Source: Sphingobacteriaceae bacterium (GTDB lineage Bacteria > Bacteroidota > Bacteroidia > B-17B0 > Aurantibacillaceae). Taken from it: a stretch of DNA of 64,000 bases. The stretch is from positions 757,051 to 821,050 of the forward strand of contig JADJMM010000002.1 in the NCBI GenBank assembly GCA_016709575.1. Direction: 5' to 3'. The notes below the pieces were generated by a model. It was given only the letters and a program-made list of their open reading frames with translations. It was not told the DNA's origin and did no database searches. Of the stretch, positions 48,957-59,558 are shown in pieces. Positions within the stretch are counted from its first letter, which is position 1; each line of letters begins with the position of its first letter. A program made the position numbers and the translations under genes.

Positions 48957-49757
48957 CTATTTCTCAATAAAATCCTTTATCTCTTTAGTCATTTGGGGAA
49001 TAGCCTCGAGGTTAAGGGTGTGGCCTGCGCCAAGAATAATTTTAAACTCGCTATTGGGGATATTTTGACTCACCTCCGCAGCTGTATTTAATGGAAACAG
49101 TAAGTCTTTTTCGCCTTGTATAACAACTGTTGGGGTTGTAATTTTTCTCAACTCTCCGCGAAAATCCGCTCTGTCTTTTGTGGCTTGCATTAATTTGAAT
49201 AAAGCTTCTTTCTCACCATTTACTTCCTGACGAGCTTGCTTCATCATCTCAATTGGAATTAATGGATTTTTAAAATATTCTTCGCTTAAAACAGAAGGCA
49301 ACATGATATCCAACATCAAAGGATAACCTCCCAATTCTAAAGCGCGCCACCAAGCGTATTCAATGGCATTGTAATAAGGGGTTTTGTGCGCGAAAGTAGA
49401 AAGCAATATTAATTTCTCTAATCGCTGAGGAAATAAAACAGCAAAATGTTGGGCGACTAAACTTCCGTAAGATAATCCCGCCAAAATCACTTTCTGAATT
49501 TTTAATTCATCCAGTAAACCTAAAACATCTTTGGCGTGTTGATCAAAACTTCTGCTTTCTCCTGATTTATCGCTTTGTCCCTGGAAAATAAAATCCAATA
49601 ATACGATACGATAATTATCTTTAAAATGCGGCGTAGTTAAAATCCAGGCGATTGTACTTTGAGATAAACCATTTAAAAAGACAATAGTTTTTGTTGCAGA
49701 AACATTTCCCTGCACTTCATAATACATGTTTAAACCGTCTTTAGTTTTGCAAAGCAT
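48957..49757 (-). CDS. Alpha/beta hydrolase
   Basis: 266 residues, intact, no signal peptide. The oxyanion segment VFLNGLSQS, nucleophile elbow GLSYGS, acid in GEKDLLFP and His in GAGHTLNLE form a complete triad. Overall it resembles the 3-oxoadipate enol-lactonase/haloperoxidase group. The substrate cannot be told; a lactone or ester in the cytoplasm is likely. It lies 3 bases after the LD-carboxypeptidase gene and 30 bases before tyrS. Confidence 0.82.
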   Translation of the reverse strand: MLCKTKDGLNMYYEVQGNVSATKTIVFLNGLSQSTIAWILTTPHFKDNYRIVLLDFIFQGQSDKSGESRSFDQHAKDVLGLLDELKIQKVILAGLSYGSLVAQHFAVLFPQRLEKLILLSTFAHKTPYYNAIEYAWWRALELGGYPLMLDIMLPSVLSEEYFKNPLIPIEMMKQARQEVNGEKEALFKLMQATKDRADFRGELRKITTPTVVIQGEKDLLFPLNTAAEVSQNIPNSEFKIILGAGHTLNLEAIPQMTKEIKDFIEK

Positions 49758-49760
49758 TTT

Positions 49761-50654
49761 CTAAATATAAAAAAGTTGAGTTCCTTTTTTTGTCACTTTT
49801 AAATTGGCTTTTTTACCAATGTAAAATGCTAAATTTTTAGCAATATGTCCGGCCGGAAAATTAAAACAAACTGGATATTTATATTCTTTCACGGCGTCCC
49901 AAATAATTTCTTCGGCAGTTTTTCCAAATGGAATGGTGTTGTCTTTCATGTAGCTCATCCCGCCAATAATTAAGCCTTTCAGATTTTTTAATTTGCCTGA
50001 ACGTTTTAATTGCAACATCATTCTATCGACGTGATATAAATATTCATCTAAGTCTTCCAAAAATAAAATTTTTCCTTTAGTATCAATATCAGAATGTGAG
50101 CCGCTCAACGCATACAACAACGATAAATTTCCACCAACAACCTCTGCTTTTGCTTCTCCAATTCTGTTTAATTTGAATGGTGCCGCTTCGTACTCTTGTT
50201 TTTCTCCGAATAAAACTTTTCTTAAACTTTCTGTTGCTTCTTCGTGTTTTGTAAATTGAAAAGCCATTGTTCCATGAATAGAAGCAACGCCTAAATTGGT
50301 TAAATGACTTTGAATAATTGTCGTGTCACTATATCCTACAATCCATTTCGGATTCTTTACAAAATTTTTGAAATTAACACCATCAATAACACGCATAGTG
50401 CCGTATCCACCACAAGCTAAAATTATAGCTTTTACTTCCTTGTTATCTAAAGCCCATTGAAAACCCGTTACACGTTCTTTATCAGAACCTGCAAATTGGT
50501 TTTCTTCTTTAAATAAGTTCGGAGCAAAAACAATTTTCAGTCCCCAGTTTTTTAAAATTTGAACTGAGGGTTCAATTACTTCTTTGCTTGTTTTTCGGGC
50601 GGTGGCTGCAATAGCTACCGTGTCTCCCCTTTTTAAAGTGGGAGGTATTTTCAC
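49761..50654 (-). CDS. LD-carboxypeptidase, peptidase family S66
   Basis: 297 residues, intact. It removes the terminal D-alanine from muropeptide tetrapeptides during cell-wall recycling; MccF-type members cleave peptide-nucleotides. The start DTVAIAATARKTSKE, CGGYGTMR, the serine nucleophile in VGYSDTT, the Glu in FLEDLDEYLYHVDR and the His in FPAGHI are the family's functional set. No signal peptide, so cytoplasmic. Between the HNH gene (2-base gap) and the alpha/beta hydrolase gene. Confidence 0.88.
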   Translation of the reverse strand: MKIPPTLKRGDTVAIAATARKTSKEVIEPSVQILKNWGLKIVFAPNLFKEENQFAGSDKERVTGFQWALDNKEVKAIILACGGYGTMRVIDGVNFKNFVKNPKWIVGYSDTTIIQSHLTNLGVASIHGTMAFQFTKHEEATESLRKVLFGEKQEYEAAPFKLNRIGEAKAEVVGGNLSLLYALSGSHSDIDTKGKILFLEDLDEYLYHVDRMMLQLKRSGKLKNLKGLIIGGMSYMKDNTIPFGKTAEEIIWDAVKEYKYPVCFNFPAGHIAKNLAFYIGKKANLKVTKKGTQLFYI

Positions 50655-50656
50655 AA

Positions 50657-51283
50657 TTATTTTTTCTTAGCGTTTTTCTTCATTTTCAAATACTCGAGGT
50701 ATTTTTTGTTGTCCGGCTCGTTTTTCACTTTTATTTTATACCAGAATTCACCACTTTTAATACGGTAAACGTTCATTTCTGAAACACCATATGCAGCAGC
50801 AATTTTTTTCAAAGTGCGTTTACGTTTTGGATCAAATAATTCCTCTTTCATTTTTCTCACCTTTGCTTCAGTAAGCACTTTCGAGTAATTTCCATCCTGT
50901 AAAACGCGTTCTTTAATAGCTCTTTTTACAGCGGGACTTGTTTTGCGGTGTTCTACCTGTTGTTCGAGGGTAGTCCACTTTAAATTAGAGGCATTATTGT
51001 TGTTTTTATTGTGATCTAAGTGAATTACAAATTTATGTTTTGGTGTTGGCTGACGTAAAAATGCCTCTGCCACCAAACGGTGTACGAAAAGTGATTTTTT
51101 CACCCCAAACATGCGAATACTGATGCAATGATAGTCTTCGATGCGTTTTGCTTTAAGTTTTTGCGCGTTTTTAGGAGAATCTGCATAACTAGCCAGTTTT
51201 CCGGTATTAGAAACCAGATATTTTTTCTGAAGTTTTACCTTTTTTGGGAAATCAATTGCTTTCCATTTTTCTGCGTTTGACAT
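50657..51283 (-). CDS. NUMOD4/HNH-type DNA-binding protein
   Basis: 208 residues, intact. An N-terminal NUMOD4-like segment (KWKAIDFPKKVKLQKKYLVS with NTGK) is followed by an HNH-like core (VHRLVAEAFL, IHLDHNKNNNNASNLKWTT), and a C-terminal helix-turn-helix (LKKIAAAYGVSEMNVYRIKSG) with a very basic tail. Phage and homing endonucleases carry this layout, but here it stands in a housekeeping operon without flanking repeats. It may be a domesticated nuclease or regulator. The HNH triad is only partly recognisable. Confidence 0.75.
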   Translation of the reverse strand: MSNAEKWKAIDFPKKVKLQKKYLVSNTGKLASYADSPKNAQKLKAKRIEDYHCISIRMFGVKKSLFVHRLVAEAFLRQPTPKHKFVIHLDHNKNNNNASNLKWTTLEQQVEHRKTSPAVKRAIKERVLQDGNYSKVLTEAKVRKMKEELFDPKRKRTLKKIAAAYGVSEMNVYRIKSGEFWYKIKVKNEPDNKKYLEYLKMKKNAKKK

Positions 51284-51327
51284 GCTAATAATTTTTTGTT
51301 ATTAATAAAACTTAAAAGGGCAATGTG

Positions 51328-51335
51328 TATCTTTG
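51328..51335 (+). promoter_or_regulatory. -7 promoter element (TATCTTTG) of metG
   Basis: Fits TAnnTTTG, 38 bases before the ATG at 51374 in the divergent region between the HNH gene and metG. Confidence 0.5.
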
Positions 51336-51373
51336 TACGAATATTATAATTTTTTTAATATTAAAAGCTTTTT

Positions 51374-53421
51374 ATGTCGAAACCCTTTAAACGCACCCTT
51401 GTAACTGCTGCCCTGCCTTACGCCAATGGACCTGTGCATATTGGTCACCTTGCCGGCTGTTACTTGCCTAGCGATATATACGTGCGCTACTTAAGGAGCA
51501 AGGGGGAAGACGTTAAGTTTATTTGCGGTAGTGATGAGCACGGCGTACCCATTACCATAAAAGCTAAAAAAGAAGGGATTACCCCTCAGCAAGTGGTAGA
51601 TAAATACCACAAAATAATGGGCGATGCCTTTAAAGAATTTGGCATTTCTTTTGATGTGTATTCTCGCACTTCAAGTAAAGTTCATCATCAAACTGCTTCC
51701 GATTTTTTTAAGAAATTATATGAGAAAGGTTCTTTTACTGAACAAGTAACTGAACAATATTACGATGAAGAAGCTAAACAGTTTTTAGCTGACCGTTATA
51801 TTACCGGCGAATGTCCGAAGTGTGGTAATCCAAATGCTTATGGCGATCAGTGTGAAAAATGTGGTTCGACTTTAAGTCCAACCGAATTAATAAATCCTAA
51901 ATCTGCTTTATCAGGAAATGTTCCTGTTTAAAACAGACTAAGAATTGGTTTTTACCATTAGATAAATTACAACCCAAAATTGCAGAGTATTTATCAAAAC
52001 ATACCGATTGGAAAACGAATGTTTACGGTCAGTGTAAAAGTTGGTTAGATAGTGGTGATGGTTTACAGCCTCGCGCGATGACTCGCGATTTAGATTGGGG
52101 TGTTCCTGTTCCTGTTGAAGGAGCTGATGGAAAAGTATTGTACGTTTGGTTTGATGCGCCAATCGGTTATATTTCTGCAACCAAAGAATTATTACCAAAC
52201 GATTGGGAGAAATATTGGAAAGATAAAGAAACACGTTTGTTACATTTCATTGGAAAAGACAATATTGTTTTCCATTGTATTATTTTCCCAGCTATGTTAA
52301 TGGAGCAGGGCGACTTTATTTTAGCGGATAATGTTCCTGCCAATGAATTTTTAAATTTAGAAGGCGATAAAATTTCTACATCGCGTAATTGGGCGGTGTG
52401 GTTACACGAATATTTAATTGATTTCAAAGACAAACAGGATATTTTACGTTACACTTTGTGTGCGAATGCACCGGAGAGTAAAGACAACGATTTTACCTGG
52501 AAAGATTTCCAAACTAAAAACAATAGTGAATTAGGAGATATTTTAGGGAACTTTATTAACCGTGTAATGGTTTTGACCAATAAAAATCATAACGGTTTAG
52601 TGCCCGAGGCGAGTGAATATACTAAAGGAGATTTATTGGTATTAGAAGAAGTAGCAAAAGCCCCGGATAAAATTGCTGATGCTTTAGAGAAATTTAAATT
52701 CAGAGAAGCCTTAGCGGAAATGATGAATTTAGCGCGCATAGGAAATAAATATTTAGCAGAACAAGAACCCTGGAAATTAATTAAGAGTGATGAAAAGCGG
52801 GTTCGCACGATTATGAATATTTCATTACAGATTTCTGCGAATCTAGCTATAGTTTGCGAACCCTTTATTCCGTTTACCAGTAAAAAATTATTTGGCTTAT
52901 TAAATTTAAGTGAATTAAAATGGAGCGCGGCGCGTAACACTAATAATGTTGCGGCAGGACATAAAATTAGCAGTGAACCAGAAATTCTATTTGCAAAAGT
53001 GGAAGATGCAGATATTCAAACACAATTGGATAAATTGGAAAATGCGAAAAAACTAAATGCGAGTGAGAACGCAAGTTTAGCACCTGCAAAAGCTGAAACA
53101 TCATTTGATGATTTTAATAAAATGGATATCCGCAGCGGAACTATTTTAGAAGCAGAGCGCGTTCCGAAAACAGATAAGCTTCTTAAATTAAAAATTGATA
53201 CCGGTATTGATCAACGTACTGTTGTAAGTGGTATTGCTGAATGGTATAAGCCTGAAGATATTATCGGACAACAAGTAAGTATTCTAATAAATTTGGCTCC
53301 CCGCAAAATAAAAGGAATTGAAAGTCAGGGTATGATTTTAATGGCTGAGAATGCACAAGGCGAATTAAGTTTTGTTCTCCCAAGTAAACCAAACATGAAT
53401 AATGGGTCGATTATTAAGTAA
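51374..53421 (+). CDS. metG: Methionyl-tRNA synthetase with C-terminal tRNA-binding domain (one frameshift)
   Basis: About 683 residues. ALPYANGPVHIGHLAG is the HIGH motif; two CxxC pairs (CPKC and CEKC) bind zinc; GDKISTSRNW is the KMSKS-like loop. The C-terminus (DDFNKMDIRSGTILEAERV to PRKIKGIESQGM) is the EMAP/OB-fold domain for dimerisation and tRNA binding. Near 51930 one T is missing between GNVPV and LKQTKNWFLP, which splits an essential enzyme. The last 20 bases overlap the start of the next gene. Confidence 0.95.
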
Positions 53422-54229
53422 GATAATTTTATTGTGTTTACTTTTCATTTCTGTTGTGGGAATTTCCCAAACCGGGAGTGATGCTGATCAAGTTTTTCGT
53501 CCACAAGAATATAAAGACCAGGAACAATTCAGTAATTTTTATAAACGTAGAAATGCTATTGGTAAATGGCAAATTAATCAATTAAAAAACGGCGCGCTTT
53601 GCGTTAGATTGCATACCAACAAAACTTTGGTTGATGGCTTGAGAAAAATGGGCAAAGCTGATTTAGCAACGCAAAAAGAATACGAAATGCTGGCTATCAA
53701 CAAAAACATTGTTATGGCCTTTACTAAATATTATACTTTTTCTAAAGTCTATTTCTTTTTCAGTAACCATAGTTATACCTTACTACAAGGCGCACGCAGT
53801 GGCATTTTTTTAGACACTAATTTAGTTGTGGATGCAAAAATTGAAATGAAAGAAAGTTTTTATTTATTAGCCGAAAAAGATGATGCTTATAATTCATCAA
53901 TTGGTTTTGTTAAAGAAGCCGAAGCCAAATCGACAAAAGAACATGGTAACGCTTCTAAAGAATGTGCCATGGTTATTAAAAATAAATATGGTCACCAATT
54001 AAAAGACCCTTTTCCGTTTTTTGTTTTAAATAAAAGTACAGTTACCGGAACGCCTGTTGTTAATCTGCTTATAGGAGGCGTAAAAGTTCCTGTAAATGTT
54101 GAGAAGAAGAATCGTTTAGAGCGTCATTTTTCTTATGTAAATAATCTCAATAAGAATTTCTTTAGTTTCTATAATCAGAATAAAGATTATCAGGTTACTG
54201 AGCCTGACGTGCAGCCTTTTCTTTATTAG
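53402..54229 (+). CDS. Exported protein of unknown function downstream of metG
   Basis: 275 residues, intact; signal peptide LLSKIILLCLLFISVVGISQ. The mature protein is rich in Lys and aromatic residues (NFYKRRNAIGKWQINQLKNG, FTKYYTFSKVYFFFSNHSY) and looks alpha/beta. No family recognised. It starts inside the metG 3' end with a 20-base overlap, so it depends on the metG transcript. Confidence 0.7.
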   Translation: MGRLLSKIILLCLLFISVVGISQTGSDADQVFRPQEYKDQEQFSNFYKRRNAIGKWQINQLKNGALCVRLHTNKTLVDGLRKMGKADLATQKEYEMLAINKNIVMAFTKYYTFSKVYFFFSNHSYTLLQGARSGIFLDTNLVVDAKIEMKESFYLLAEKDDAYNSSIGFVKEAEAKSTKEHGNASKECAMVIKNKYGHQLKDPFPFFVLNKSTVTGTPVVNLLIGGVKVPVNVEKKNRLERHFSYVNNLNKNFFSFYNQNKDYQVTEPDVQPFLY

Positions 54230-54303
54230 GATTACCGTTTTCCCTCTTATTTGCGTTTTTAATTTCCTTTCCCTATCTTTAATTTAGATAGAAATCTATT
54301 ACC

Positions 54304-56546
54304 ATGAAAAAACTTTTTACTTTACTAACGGTTTGTGCTTTATCATCGTTTTCAATTGCCCAAAACAATCAGAAAATCTGGAATAGCATTCCTGAAAAAA
54401 ATATTAGTCCAAAAGGACATAGGGAAATTATCCCTCAAAAATATTTAACCTTTCATTTGAACATGGAAGAGTTAAAATTAGCATTAGCTTCTGCACCATT
54501 AGATTCAAACGTTCCAATTAATGAATCCAATTGCGTTATATATTTACCTATTGCAAACGGACAATTACAAGCTTTCCGTGTATTAGAAGCCCCTATAATG
54601 GAACCGGGTTTAGCGAATGGTTATCCTCAAATTAAAACTTATTCTATAAAAGGAATTGATGATGTTTATGCGAATGGGAAATTAGACATTAACGATTTTG
54701 GTTTTCATGGTATGATTCGGAGTATTAATGGTGATGTTTTTATAGACCCCTACTCACGCGGAAACAAAACCGATTACATTACTTACTACACCCGTGATTT
54801 CAAAAAAGATCCGTCACAAATGCTTCCTGAAGTTGGTGTTATTGAAAATGCGGAATACAAAACAAATCTTAGCACTCAAGCACCACCTGCAACTTGTGTA
54901 GGGGCGAATCTTCGCACTTATCGTTTAGCTGTCGCTTGTACGGGAGAATATGCAGTAGCAGCAACAGGTTTTGCATCACCAACTAAATCACAAATATTAT
55001 CGAAAGTAGTTACAAGTGTAAACCGAGTTGATGGTGTTTACGAAACGGATGTTGCTGTAAGAATGGTTTTAGTAGCTAATGATACCATTATACTCTATGG
55101 TGCTGCCGCTTCTGATCCTTTTACAGGAAATAATAATGCAAATACATTAATTAACGAAAGTCAAACTGTTTGTAACGCAAACATCGGAAGTGCTAATTAC
55201 GATATAGGCCACACCTTTAGTACAGGCGGCGGGGGATTAGCTTTTTTAGGTTGTGTTTGTGGAAGCAATAAAGCGCGTGGTATTACAGGTAGTTCAAATC
55301 CTGTTGGTGATCCTTATGATATTGATTATGTAGCACACGAAATGGGACATCAATTTGGCGGCAATCATACTTTTAATGCAATAACAAGTTCGTGTAATGG
55401 GAATCGCAATGGTTCAACTTCGGTTGAACCGGGAAGTGGAATTACCATTATGGCTTACGCAGGAATTTGCGGTACTAATGATTTAGCTCCAAATAGTATT
55501 GCTTATTTTCATGCTATCAGTTACGATGAGATTGTAAATTTCACAAACTTAGGTTCTGGCAATTCATGCGCAGTAACAACTACAACCGGAAATAATCCTC
55601 CTGTTGTTACCGGTCCGGGTACATTCAATGTTCCTAAATCAACACCTTTTTCTTTAACCGGGTCAGCAACCGATCCTAATGGCGATCCTTTAACCTATTC
55701 GTGGGAAGAAACTGATGCCGGTACAGCGGGTGGTAACTGGAATTCGGGTAACAGGCCCTATTTCATGAGTTACACGCCTACTCCGTCACCAACGCGTTCT
55801 TTTCCTAAACTAAGTGTAATCTTATCCGGAAACTTAACGGGAACAAAAGGAGAATACTGTCCTGCGACAGCACAAACTTTAAATTTCCGTTTAACAGCGC
55901 GTGATAATAAAATGGGCGGCGGCGGAGTTTGTTACGTTAACCAACCTGTAATTATTGCTAACTCTGGTCCGTTTAATGTAACCTATCCAAACGCAACAGG
56001 AGTTATTTGGGCTGGCGGTTCGGCACAAACTATTACCTGGAACGTAAATGGTACAGATTTATCTCCTGTTTCTTGCGGAACCGTAGACGTGATGATTTCT
56101 TATGATGGCGGAAATACCTTCACCACATTAATCGCAGGCGTTGCTAACTCCGGAACTTTAAACATAACGGTGCCAACACCTACTGCTACTATTAATACTT
56201 GCAGAATTAAGGTGCTTTGTCCAAGTAATATTTTCTTTGATATTAACGACAATAACTTTACTATAACAACAGTTACAGGTATCAGCGAAATATCTTCAAA
56301 TAATAGTTTGGGTTTATCGGTTTCTCCGAATCCCTTTACTGAAACATTTACTATCAACGCCCGCAACTTAGGGGAAGATGCAACTTTAACCATTACAAAC
56401 GTACTTGGACAAATTCTTAAAAAGAAAATGTTGCAGGAGGTAATTTTAGTAAGGAGTATAATTTGAGTGCTTATGATAGCGGCATTTACTTTGTCACCAT
56501 CAAAACCAAAGAACATCAATCGGTAGCAAGGATAATTAAACAATAG
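54304..56546 (+). CDS. Secreted reprolysin-type (M12B) metalloprotease with T9SS type A sorting domain (one frameshift)
   Basis: About 747 residues after repair. Signal peptide MKKLFTLLTVCALSSFSIAQ, a propeptide region, then the catalytic domain with HEMGHQFGGNH (HExxHxxGxxH, about residue 345) and a downstream Met-turn segment ITIMAYAGICG. Ig/PKD-like domains follow (SATDPNGDPLTYSWEE, VIWAGGSAQTITWNV). The sorting domain starts LSVSPNPFTETF and ITNVLGQILKK. Near 56425 one A is missing; repair adds ENVAGGNF, YDSGIYFVTIKT and IIKQ to TAG 56544-56546. Probably an extracellular protease. Confidence 0.88.
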
Positions 56547-56568
56547 TTTGACGATTTAACCAATTGAG

Positions 56569-56614
56569 AAAAGTAAATAAAGCAATCCTATTACGGATTG
56601 CTTTATTTACTTTT
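56569..56614. terminator. Bidirectional terminator, 20-bp perfect inverted repeat
   Basis: Left arm 56569-56588 and right arm 56595-56614 are exact reverse complements (AAAAGTAAATAAAGCAATCC), loop TATTAC. It lies between two convergent T9SS genes with A- and T-rich outer ends, so it can stop transcription from both sides. Confidence 0.8.
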
Positions 56615-59258
56615 ATAAGGGTTATATGCCCTGTAAACTGATGTCGCTCCTTAAAAACATCTGTTACTATCACTTTCCAAATATATATTCCATTGTCCAC
56701 AACTTCACCTCTGCCGTTCATCTTACCATCCCAACCTTCGTTATATTGTTTAGTATGAAATATTTTTCTCCCCATCTGTCAAAATATATAATTCGTATTG
56801 TGTTACATCCCATCCTGCGCCTTTAGGAAAAAATTTATCATTTAAACCATCCTCATTTGGTGTAAACACATTGGGTGCGTAAAAGGTGAAATCAGGTCTT
56901 ACATAAACATCTTTTGAAATTGTATCTATACAGCCAAAACTATTTTGAGCTACTAGGAACACCCTATAATGACCTTCGCCTTTAAAAACGTAAGTTGGGT
57001 TTTGTTGAGTGGAGAATCCTTCGCCGCCAAACAACCAGTTGTATACATTTGCATTTTGTGTTTGATTATAAAACTCAACTGTCGTGTTGTAAACATCTGT
57101 ATCAAAAGTACTAGCAGTAAAATCAGCTTGGGGGGATGGAAAAACATTTATGTAATTATTAATCATTTGAGAGCCCGTACAACCCTTATTAGTTACATAA
57201 TTTAGTTTTACAGAGAACATACCGCTTTTATGATAACAATGATTCGGATAAGGATTATCAGAAGTTGTACTATCGCCGAAATTCCAATTCCAATTTTTTA
57301 TTGTTGATGAAGTACTTAAAACTACATTTGAAAAATTAACACATAGCGGTTCGCAGCCCGAAGTTTGTGATGCTATGAGAGAAGAAGTAGGTGCTGAATA
57401 TATACTTACAGCAGTTGAAGCGTTTTGAGTTGTTCCACAACCATCTGTAACTATAACACTATAAGTTTGCGGGCCGGATGGTGAAACAGTTGGGGAAGAA
57501 GATGTGAATCCTCCCGGTTGCCAAACGTAATTATAAATCCCATTGCCCCCTGAAGCATTCGCAAATAAAACAGTTTTGCTTCCTTGACATATTGTGTCGT
57601 TCGGATTCAAATTAATAATCAATGGTGAAACAAGAAAAACTTTTGCAGTATCCATATTCGAAACGCACCCATTTATATCCGTTACCAAAACAGGGATTGC
57701 TAAATAGATTCCGCCCTTCACCGGAAGATTTCCTACTGCAGTTACAGTGCCGTTCCAATTATAAGAATATGGGGCTGACCCTCCACTTACATTTGCCGTT
57801 AGATTTCCTACTTGGTTATTACACAGAGTTAAAGAATTTACACTTAAAGAAAGTGCTGGTGTTTGATTAATAATTATATTTTGAATAACCGTACAATTGT
57901 TAGCATCGGTTATGCTTAAATTATAATTTCCACTTGCTAATCCTGATACTACTGACGTTGTTGCGCCGGAAGGTTGCCACATATAATTATAACCACCGGT
58001 TCCGCCATTTACAATTGCGGTTGCGCTGCCGTTTGACAAACCGCAACTTGCATTTGATACATTAACAGATGCGGTTAATGCTGTAGGTTCTGTTATTGAA
58101 ATTGTTTTTGTATAAGAACAATTGTTTGCATCGCTAATTTGTACTGTGTAGTTTCCAGCACTTAAATTATTTGCAGAAGAGCCGCTTCCGCCTGATGGCA
58201 GCCAAGTATATGTAATGGGCATAGCACCAACTGCTAAAACAGAAGCGGCTCCATTGTTTAATCCAAAGCATGTTATGTTTTGTGCAATAGGATTTGAAAC
58301 ATTAGTCACAATCACTGTTTGAGTAATTGTATCAGGAGGATTGCATTGTCCGCCTTTTACAATTAGTGATACGTTATAAACTCCCGGGGATGAAAAAACA
58401 TGTGAAGGATTTAGAGAGGTTGAAGCGTTTGCAATTCCTGAAGCCGGGTCGTTAAAATCCCAAGCAAATGTTCCGGGTGTTGGACAAGGTGCAGTAATTG
58501 CAGAAAAATTATAATTGCCTGCGCCTGAACAGTTGTAATTAAAATTAGCAACGTTTGAAATTCCATTACTTATATTAATATCATCAATAGCCATTCCATC
58601 GAAATTATTACAAGTAGTTCCTGCACCAAACAAAAATCTAAAACGAACATTAGTTTGATTTGCCAAACCGGTTAAACAATGTTTAGCAGTAACCCATCCT
58701 CCGCTTCCGTTTCCACCTTGACATCCTGCAGAAGTAGCACCAACACGACCACTCCATCCATGACGAGTTGTAATTGAAGATAACTTACTAATGTTATTAT
58801 GATTAAACCAGTTTGCTGTGTTACAGTCACTCGGATCTCCAAATGCTCCCACATTCGTCCAAGTTGTACCATTATTTGTTGTGTATTGAAGAACTAATCC
58901 GTCGTAATTAAATTCACACTCCCAAAATATTTTAAAAGAAATCCATGGGTAGTTTAAATTCGTAAAATCAAAGCAGGGACTAACAATAGAAGCCTGCTCT
59001 GCATTGTTGTAGGAACTTCCTGTTAAACCACCAACACACCAACTTTTACTTCCGCCTCCGGCAGAATTAATCGTAGGATGTGAAGGCCCACCCCACGCCC
59101 AATCAGAATTGGTTCCTGCCAATGTCCACGAAGGAATGGCTTCAAAACCTTCGGTATAAGGGAAAGTAGAAATGCATTGCGAAGAAACATTTGAACAGCA
59201 CATGAAAATGAAAATTTTCAAAAGAATTTTTTTCGAAAAGCGTGTACACCCGTTTCAT
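56607..59258 (-). CDS. Giant adhesin-like protein with SprB-type repeats, PKD domain and T9SS type B sorting domain (at least two indels)
   Basis: About 880 residues. Start ATG 59258 gives MKRVYTLFEKILLKIFIFMC, a signal peptide, once one extra A near 59236 is removed; the unrepaired frame begins at 59221. A jelly-roll-like N-domain (YTEGFEAIPSWTLAG) is followed by SprB-type repeats (CFGLNNGAASVLAVGAMPITYTW and LSAGNYTVQISDANNC, each seen about twice), then PKD (WNWNFGDST). The end is the type B gliding-motility signature: NVFTPNEDGLNDKF, RWGEKIFHT, WDGKMNG, VDNGIYIWKV, GHITLIK. A shift near 56780 splits this domain. The open frame runs on to 56536 through the terminator; I place the end near 56607. 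Confidence 0.82.
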
Positions 59259-59280
59259 TTTTTAAACTAAAAGTTTTTAA

Positions 59281-59558
59281 ATAAAAGTGGCTTCGGAATT
59301 ATAGAGAGAATATCTCAACAACCTCAAGGGTGTTCACTTCGGGCACAAAGTTAGCTAATTACCTTAAAGAACCTCGTTTAAAGTGTTAATTAAAGATTAA
59401 TCCTTCATCACTTTTTAGATAAAATACACCTAAAATTTACTAAACCGCTTTAATTGTAACGTTTTATTTACGTTTCAGCTCAATTCAATAACACCTTCAT
59501 CAAATTTAAATAAGGTAGCCGTTACAACACATGAGTTAATTTGTATAAAAATTAAATC
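59281..59558. other. Intergenic region between divergent T9SS genes
   Basis: No open frame of note. A TAACTTTG element on the minus strand (59346-59353) could be the -7 box for the SprB-like gene. A TTAATTTG near-match on the plus strand sits about 25 bases ahead of the ATG at 59559. Nothing else stands out. Confidence 0.45.

Noticed and set aside
53402..53421. Overlap of metG with the next gene as a possible gene fusion
   Set aside because: The frames differ, metG has a normal end, and the downstream protein starts with its own signal peptide.
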